A stretch of 64,000 nt of DNA from Syntrophobacter fumaroxidans MPOB (lineage in GTDB: Bacteria; Desulfobacterota; Syntrophobacteria; Syntrophobacterales; Syntrophobacteraceae): NCBI RefSeq assembly GCF_000014965.1, contig NC_008554.1:3460001-3524000 (forward strand), written 5' to 3'. A model generated the notes under the pieces. That model worked only from the letters and a program-made list of their open reading frames with translations, had not been told where the DNA came from and made no database searches. Shown piece by piece: positions 60,401-64,000 of the stretch. Position numbers and translations under genes: made by a program. Every line of letters begins with the position of its first letter. Position 1 is the stretch's first letter.

Positions 60401-60556
60401 TATTGGGTGCCCGGGGTGAACAACAACGGCCAGTATGGCCGCTGGGCATTCGCCGAGTTCACTGAAGTCTGGGGTATGGAGGCCGATTTCAAAGCGAAGG
60501 TCGAAGCCGAGTTCCACAAGATGGTGGAATCCGTCACGGTTTCCACGAAAGAGTAA
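57500..60556 (+). CDS. Type III restriction (Res)-like helicase-nuclease
   Basis: A 1018-aa superfamily 2 helicase fused to a nuclease. The helicase motifs are Walker A LATGAGKTT (about residue 176), DEAH-type box LNDEAHHCY (about 312), motif III DLSATPFFLRG (about 367), VSMLTEGWDANTV, and motif VI QVIGRALRRQ (about 643). Near the C-terminus, LPDFIVLVDD (about 928) and LVVEIKGYR (about 948) form a PD-(D/E)xK endonuclease site. ATG 57500 is chosen; the frame is open upstream without similarity. It is followed 189 bp later by a DNA methyltransferase, giving a restriction-modification pair of the BPTD_3080-like group. Confidence 0.9.
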   Translation: MDNRFFEKPILNSPYEYPSRHWELDEQGQPTQRIIEARRPAKFITPIPKPRKRKDGPAQQLRMVYDEGKGLSTQDQQYDPTSIIRRLRPLVDRWRSWPNPNDWQVTPETARLLQHWRHHRFNDIRPFFCQVEAVETVIWLTEVAPKRGKEGKFFLEHLANSNHDANPELLRLALKLATGAGKTTVMAMLIAWQTINAVRRPTSKNFTRGFLVVTPGLTIRDRLRVLQPNDPDSYYASRELVPNDMLADLERAKIIITNYHAFKLRERTELSKGGRSLLQGRGEPLDTLETEGQMLQRVMPGLMGTKHIMVLNDEAHHCYREKPGEDDEGELKGDDKSEAERNNEAARLWITGLEIVNRKLGATRIIDLSATPFFLRGSGYAEGTLFPWTMSDFSLMDAIECGIVKLPRVPVADNIPGGDMPKFRNLWEHIGKRMPRKGRGKSKALDPLSLPVELQTALEALYGHYEKTYALWKKEGIHVPPCFIVICNNTSTSKLVYDYISGFHRVNEDQTTTLENGRFELFRNFGEQGDQFARPHTLLIDSEQLESGDALDKNFRTMASDAIDRFRREIIERTGDRRQAENITDQELLREVMNTVGKEGRLGDSLRCVVSVSMLTEGWDANTVTHVLGVRAFGTQLLCEQVIGRALRRQSYDLNEEGLFNVEYADVLGIPFDFTAKPVVAPPQPPRETIQVKAVRPDRDHLEIRFPRVAGYRVELPEERLTAEFNEDSMLVLTPDLVGPSITKNQGIIGEDVDLNLKHLEDMRRSTLLFHVAKRLLYTKWRDPGEEPKLHLFGQLKRITRQWLDGFLVCKGDTYPALLIYQELADMACERITAGITRSLIGERPVKAVLDPYNPTGSTMHVNFNTSKKDRWETDARRCHVNWVILDSDWEAEFCRVAESHPRVKAYVKNHNLGLEVPYRYGSETRTYLPDFIVLVDDGHEDALHLVVEIKGYRREDAKDKKTTMETYWVPGVNNNGQYGRWAFAEFTEVWGMEADFKAKVEAEFHKMVESVTVSTKE

Positions 60557-60745
60557 ACATCGTGACGTCCAGCCGACCCGGAGTGTCTAGAGGCAGTTTT
60601 CTGAAGGAGCTCGAAGGGATTCGTCCAGCTTGAAGGCCTCCGGGGCCAAGGGGCCGTAAAGGGGCCAAACGCGCCATCCGTTGATCAGGAGCGGCGCAAG
60701 GCAAACGAACCCGAGGGTCAATGCGACAACACGGGATGGGAGAGC

Positions 60746-63562
60746 ATGGCGAAAGAACCAATCAGGAAATCCGTTGAGACCATCACGCACGACCATGCGT
60801 CGCGCAGGAACATCCCTACGGCCGAGTATCAGTCGGTGATGTTCAAGGAAGAGCAGACACCGATTCGCGTCGCCTACGAGCGCCGCAACCGGGACCTCGA
60901 CCCTCAGCTCGTCTGGCGAGGCAAGGACGACCGGGACTGGTCGGATTTGGTGGTCCAGGCCCCGCCGCTGTACATTCAGGAGAAGCTCCATCCCAAAGTA
61001 CTGATCGACGACCTGGTCCGTCAGACAGAGAAACAGATAGTGCCCGGCCAACCGCGCCAGATCAACCTGTTTGCCGACTTCAACGGCCTGCCGAGCGAGA
61101 GCGCCCGGACCGAATTCTACCGGCACGAAGCCAATTGGTCCAATCGGATGATCCTTGGCGACAGCCTCCAGGTGATGGCTTCCCTGGTCGAGCGCGAAGG
61201 TCTGCGCGGAAAGGTGCAGTGCATCTACATCGACCCGCCGTACGGCATCAAGTTCAACTCCAATTTCCAGTGGTCGACGACCAGCCGCGACGTGAAGGAC
61301 GGCAACACGGAACACATCACCCGCGAACCCGAGCAGGTGAGGGCCTTTCGGGATACGTGGCGGGATGGGATTCACTCTTATCTGACCTATCTGAGGGATA
61401 GGTTGACGGTGGCGAGGGATTTGCTCGCGGACACGGGTTCGATTTTCGTGCAAATCGGCGACGAGAATGTTCATCGCATCCGAGCGCTGATGGATGAGGT
61501 GTTTGGAGAAGAGAATTTTTGCAGTTTAATCGGGTACAAAAAAACGACAGGCGCGGGAAGCCCGGCAATCGGGACTGACGTCCTTGCTTCCGTCAAAGAT
61601 TATATCGTTTGGTTTGCAAGAAAAAAGAGAGACGTCAAATACCGTCAACTGTACTTTGAGAAGGAAACTGGGGGTATTGGTGCCGCGTCCTACAACAGAG
61701 TTCAGAGTCCGGATGGTGCGGATGTAAAAGCACTGCGGTCAAAGGAGAATTACGAACGTGACTACAAAGGGAACGGTTGGCATCTGGTTGCATCGGATAA
61801 CCTGACTTCTCAGACGGGCGTCGAAAGCACACAAAGGGGCGTACCATTTCAAGGGAGAGAATTCAAGCCTGCCAAGGGTGGATGGAAGACAAACATGCAG
61901 GGGCTTGAACGCCTCAAGCGTGGATCACGACTCACTATCGGGGGGATCGCTCTCCGTTATGTTCGGCGCCTTTCGGACTTCGCAGTGGCACCGATCAACA
62001 ACGACTGGGGTGACACTAGTACAGGAAGTTTCACGGAAGAAAAGATTTATGCTGTCCAAAGTGGCATCAAGGCTGTTCAGCGCTGTCTATTGATGTCCAC
62101 CGATCCCGGCGACCTTGTCCTCGACCCGACCTGCGGCTCGGGGACAACCGCTTATGTGGCCGAACAATGGGGCCGACGATGGATCACCATTGATACCTCC
62201 CGTGTGGCTCTTGCGCTGGCTCGCGCCCGCATCATGGGGGCACGCTATTCCTATTACCTGCTGGCCGATAGTAAAGACGGACAACTCAAAGAAGCCGAGG
62301 TCACACAATCGGCTCCTTCCGAAACACCAACTCATGGGAATATCCGGCAGGGATTCGTCTACGAGCGCGTGCCGCACATCACTCTCAAATCCATTGCCAA
62401 CAACACTGAAATCGACGTGGTCTGGGAGAAGTTCCAGGAGACGATGGAACCACTCCGCGACAAGCTCAACAAGATCCTTGGCAAGAAATGGGAGGAATGG
62501 GAAATTCCGCGAGATGCTGACGACAAATGGACGGAGGAAGCAGGAAAGCTCCATGCGGAATGGTGGAGGCAGCGCATCGCCCGACAGAAGGAAATCGACG
62601 CGTCCATCGCAGCCAATGCCGACTTCGAATATCTTTACGACAAGCCGTACGAAGACAAAAAGAAGGTTCGCGTCTCGGGCCCGTTCACGGTTGAAAGTCT
62701 TTCCCCCCATCGGGTGCTGACCGTCGACGCAGACGACGAACTGATCGACGGCGCCCGAAAATCGCAGAACGGCGGCGTCGAGGAAAACGATTTCACGCGC
62801 ATGATCCTCGAAAACCTCAAGGCCGCCGGAGTGCAGCAGGCCCACAAGGAAGACAAGATCGACTTCACGTCCATCACGCCCTGGCCGGGTCACTTCGTCT
62901 GCGCCGAAGGGCGGTACGTCGAAGGCGACGAAGCGTCCGGAACGGAAAAGCGGGCCGCGATATTCATCGGCCCGGAGTTCGGCACCGTCTCCCGTCCGGA
63001 CCTTGTGGCCGCCGCCCGCGAGGCGGGCGACGCCGACTTCGATGCGCTCATCACGTGCGCCTTCAACTACGATGCCCATTCGGCGGATTTCGACAAACTC
63101 GGCCGCATCCCGGTGCTCAAGGCGAGGATGAACGCCGACCTGCACATGGCCGACGATCTCAAGAACACCGGCAAGGGCAACCTGTTCGTCATCTTCGGCG
63201 AGCCGGACATCGACATTCTCGACGCGGAAAACGGACAAATTCGCGTGAAGATCAACGGAGTGGACGTGTTCCATCCCAACACCGGCGAAGTCCGCAGCGA
63301 CGGCGCCGAGGGCATCGCCTGCTGGTTCATCGACACCGATTACAACGAGGAGAGCTTCTTCGTCCGCCACGCCTATTTCCTTAGAGCGAACGATCCGTAC
63401 AAGTCGCTCAAGACGACCCTCAGGGCCGAAATCAATGAAGAGGCCTGGGAGTCGCTCCGCAGCGACACCTCGCGCCCGTTCGACAAACCCAAGTCCGGCC
63501 GCATCGCAGTGAAAGTAATCAACCATCTCGGCGACGAGGTGATGAAGGTATTTCGGGTATGA
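60746..63562 (+). CDS. Large site-specific DNA methyltransferase (beta class)
   Basis: A 938-aa adenine/cytosine-N4 methyltransferase. Catalytic motif IV YIDPPYGIKF (about residue 161) comes before the SAM motif I DPTCGSGTTA (about 456), the beta-class order. The region between them (about 250-455) is the target-recognition part and is clearly AT-richer (about 42% GC in 61501-61560 and 61621-61680, against about 60% in flanks). A long C-terminal extension (about 600-938) has no motif I recognise and is unusual for a type III Mod. It is the modification partner of the helicase-nuclease. Confidence 0.92.
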   Translation: MAKEPIRKSVETITHDHASRRNIPTAEYQSVMFKEEQTPIRVAYERRNRDLDPQLVWRGKDDRDWSDLVVQAPPLYIQEKLHPKVLIDDLVRQTEKQIVPGQPRQINLFADFNGLPSESARTEFYRHEANWSNRMILGDSLQVMASLVEREGLRGKVQCIYIDPPYGIKFNSNFQWSTTSRDVKDGNTEHITREPEQVRAFRDTWRDGIHSYLTYLRDRLTVARDLLADTGSIFVQIGDENVHRIRALMDEVFGEENFCSLIGYKKTTGAGSPAIGTDVLASVKDYIVWFARKKRDVKYRQLYFEKETGGIGAASYNRVQSPDGADVKALRSKENYERDYKGNGWHLVASDNLTSQTGVESTQRGVPFQGREFKPAKGGWKTNMQGLERLKRGSRLTIGGIALRYVRRLSDFAVAPINNDWGDTSTGSFTEEKIYAVQSGIKAVQRCLLMSTDPGDLVLDPTCGSGTTAYVAEQWGRRWITIDTSRVALALARARIMGARYSYYLLADSKDGQLKEAEVTQSAPSETPTHGNIRQGFVYERVPHITLKSIANNTEIDVVWEKFQETMEPLRDKLNKILGKKWEEWEIPRDADDKWTEEAGKLHAEWWRQRIARQKEIDASIAANADFEYLYDKPYEDKKKVRVSGPFTVESLSPHRVLTVDADDELIDGARKSQNGGVEENDFTRMILENLKAAGVQQAHKEDKIDFTSITPWPGHFVCAEGRYVEGDEASGTEKRAAIFIGPEFGTVSRPDLVAAAREAGDADFDALITCAFNYDAHSADFDKLGRIPVLKARMNADLHMADDLKNTGKGNLFVIFGEPDIDILDAENGQIRVKINGVDVFHPNTGEVRSDGAEGIACWFIDTDYNEESFFVRHAYFLRANDPYKSLKTTLRAEINEEAWESLRSDTSRPFDKPKSGRIAVKVINHLGDEVMKVFRV

Positions 63563-63592
63563 TAGAATTCATCCAACAAAGGAGGCTCGGCC

Positions 63593-64000
63593 ATGGCAAG
63601 TGCTGAACAGTTGAAGGCCCTGCTCAAGTCACACCTGGAGGGTGATGATCAGCGCTTCTTCTCGGTGGTCATGCAGGTCGCCGCCCATGAGGCAAAACTG
63701 GGCCATGGCAAGCTGGCCGAAGAGCTGCGGACGCTTGTCGATGAGGCCAAGCACCGTCGAAGCGTAGTGCCGCCTGTGCCCATCAGCCGGCCAAAGGGAG
63801 AGTTGGTTGGGCTGCTGACGGTTTCGTACCCCAAGGCAAGGCTGGGGGACATGGTCCTCGACCCAATTTTGGAGCAGGAGCTACAGCGGGTTATTCGAGA
63901 ACAGCGTCACGCCGGCCAAATACTGGCGCATGGGCTTTCGCCGCGTCGCAAACTCCTTTTGGTGGGGGCTCCGGGCACCGGCAAGACCCTCACTGCCTCG
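63593..64000 (+). CDS. AAA+ ATPase, N-terminal part (runs past window end)
   Basis: From ATG 63593 (AGGAGG upstream) the frame is open for 136 codons to the window edge. Sequence starts MASAEQLKALLKSHLEGDDQ, with an N-terminal helical region and a Walker A VGAPGTGKTLTAS at the very end. It begins 30 bp after the methyltransferase stop, so it is in the same operon. AAA+ proteins with this kind of N-terminus are often paired with a subtilisin-like protease in defence or plasmid-stability loci (IetA/IetS); the partner would be outside this window. Confidence 0.85.
   Translation, partial: MASAEQLKALLKSHLEGDDQRFFSVVMQVAAHEAKLGHGKLAEELRTLVDEAKHRRSVVPPVPISRPKGELVGLLTVSYPKARLGDMVLDPILEQELQRVIREQRHAGQILAHGLSPRRKLLLVGAPGTGKTLTAS

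Noticed and set aside
60587-60745. Possible minus-strand small protein between the helicase and methyltransferase genes (LGFVCLAPLLINGWRVWPLY)
   Set aside because: Opposite to the operon, no ribosome site, and the frame merges into the shadow of the methyltransferase gene.

Overview
The window looks like chromosomal DNA from a GC-rich, Gram-negative, anaerobic deltaproteobacterium. Supporting signs are a tripartite efflux system with an outer-membrane factor, NosL-like proteins, a DUF134/NifX pair, class 1B dihydroorotate dehydrogenase (PyrD+PyrK) and MASE3-type sensor kinases. A Syntrophobacter-like organism is my best guess, but that is an impression and was not tested.

Layout. 1-2.2 kb: 3' end of a sensor kinase and a NifS-type cysteine desulfurase, separated by a 164-bp element with 14-bp inverted ends. 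2.3-7.7 kb (minus): a macA-macB-outer membrane factor efflux operon. 8.7-12.9 kb (plus): a compact operon of a small anchored protein, an FtsX-like permease, two NosL-family proteins, an ABC ATPase and a polytopic membrane protein with a CPFC motif. This is a candidate metal (perhaps copper) handling system that lacks any nitrous oxide reductase gene. 13.0-14.2 kb: a DUF134 regulator under a perfect 22-bp palindromic operator, followed by a NifX/NafY-like protein. 14.2-18.5 kb: sbcD-sbcC.

18.5-36.4 kb is a CRISPR-Cas region. It begins with a three-repeat mini-array with a different repeat, then a WYL regulator, then a complete type I-E operon (cas3, cse1, cse2, cas7e, cas5e, cas6e, cas1, cas2). 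The main array has 81 repeats and 80 spacers. Three things stand out. The cas5e reading frame is broken by an apparent small internal deletion. An IS21-family element (istA/istB) sits inside the oldest spacer and has split off the degenerate terminal repeat. Two pairs of spacers differ from each other almost only at synonymous codon positions.

36.8-54.3 kb is ordinary chromosomal content: a methyltransferase, thioesterase, MASE3-PAS histidine kinase, TMEM43-like membrane protein, several unrecognised small or membrane proteins, DUF2284 and DUF523/DUF1722 proteins, a hydrolase, GntR regulator, CAP-domain protein, HIT protein, flavodoxin-like reductase, pyrK-pyrD and a YfiH laccase-domain protein. 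54.3-55.8 kb is a gene-free region with a large palindrome and a dispersed structured repeat that also occurs near 8.3 kb. An FKBP/SlyD-like isomerase follows.

56.66 kb to the end: a tRNA-Arg(CCG) gene followed by the start of a probable defence island. It holds a helicase-nuclease (type III Res-like), a large beta-class DNA methyltransferase with an AT-richer central segment, and an AAA+ ATPase cut off by the window edge.
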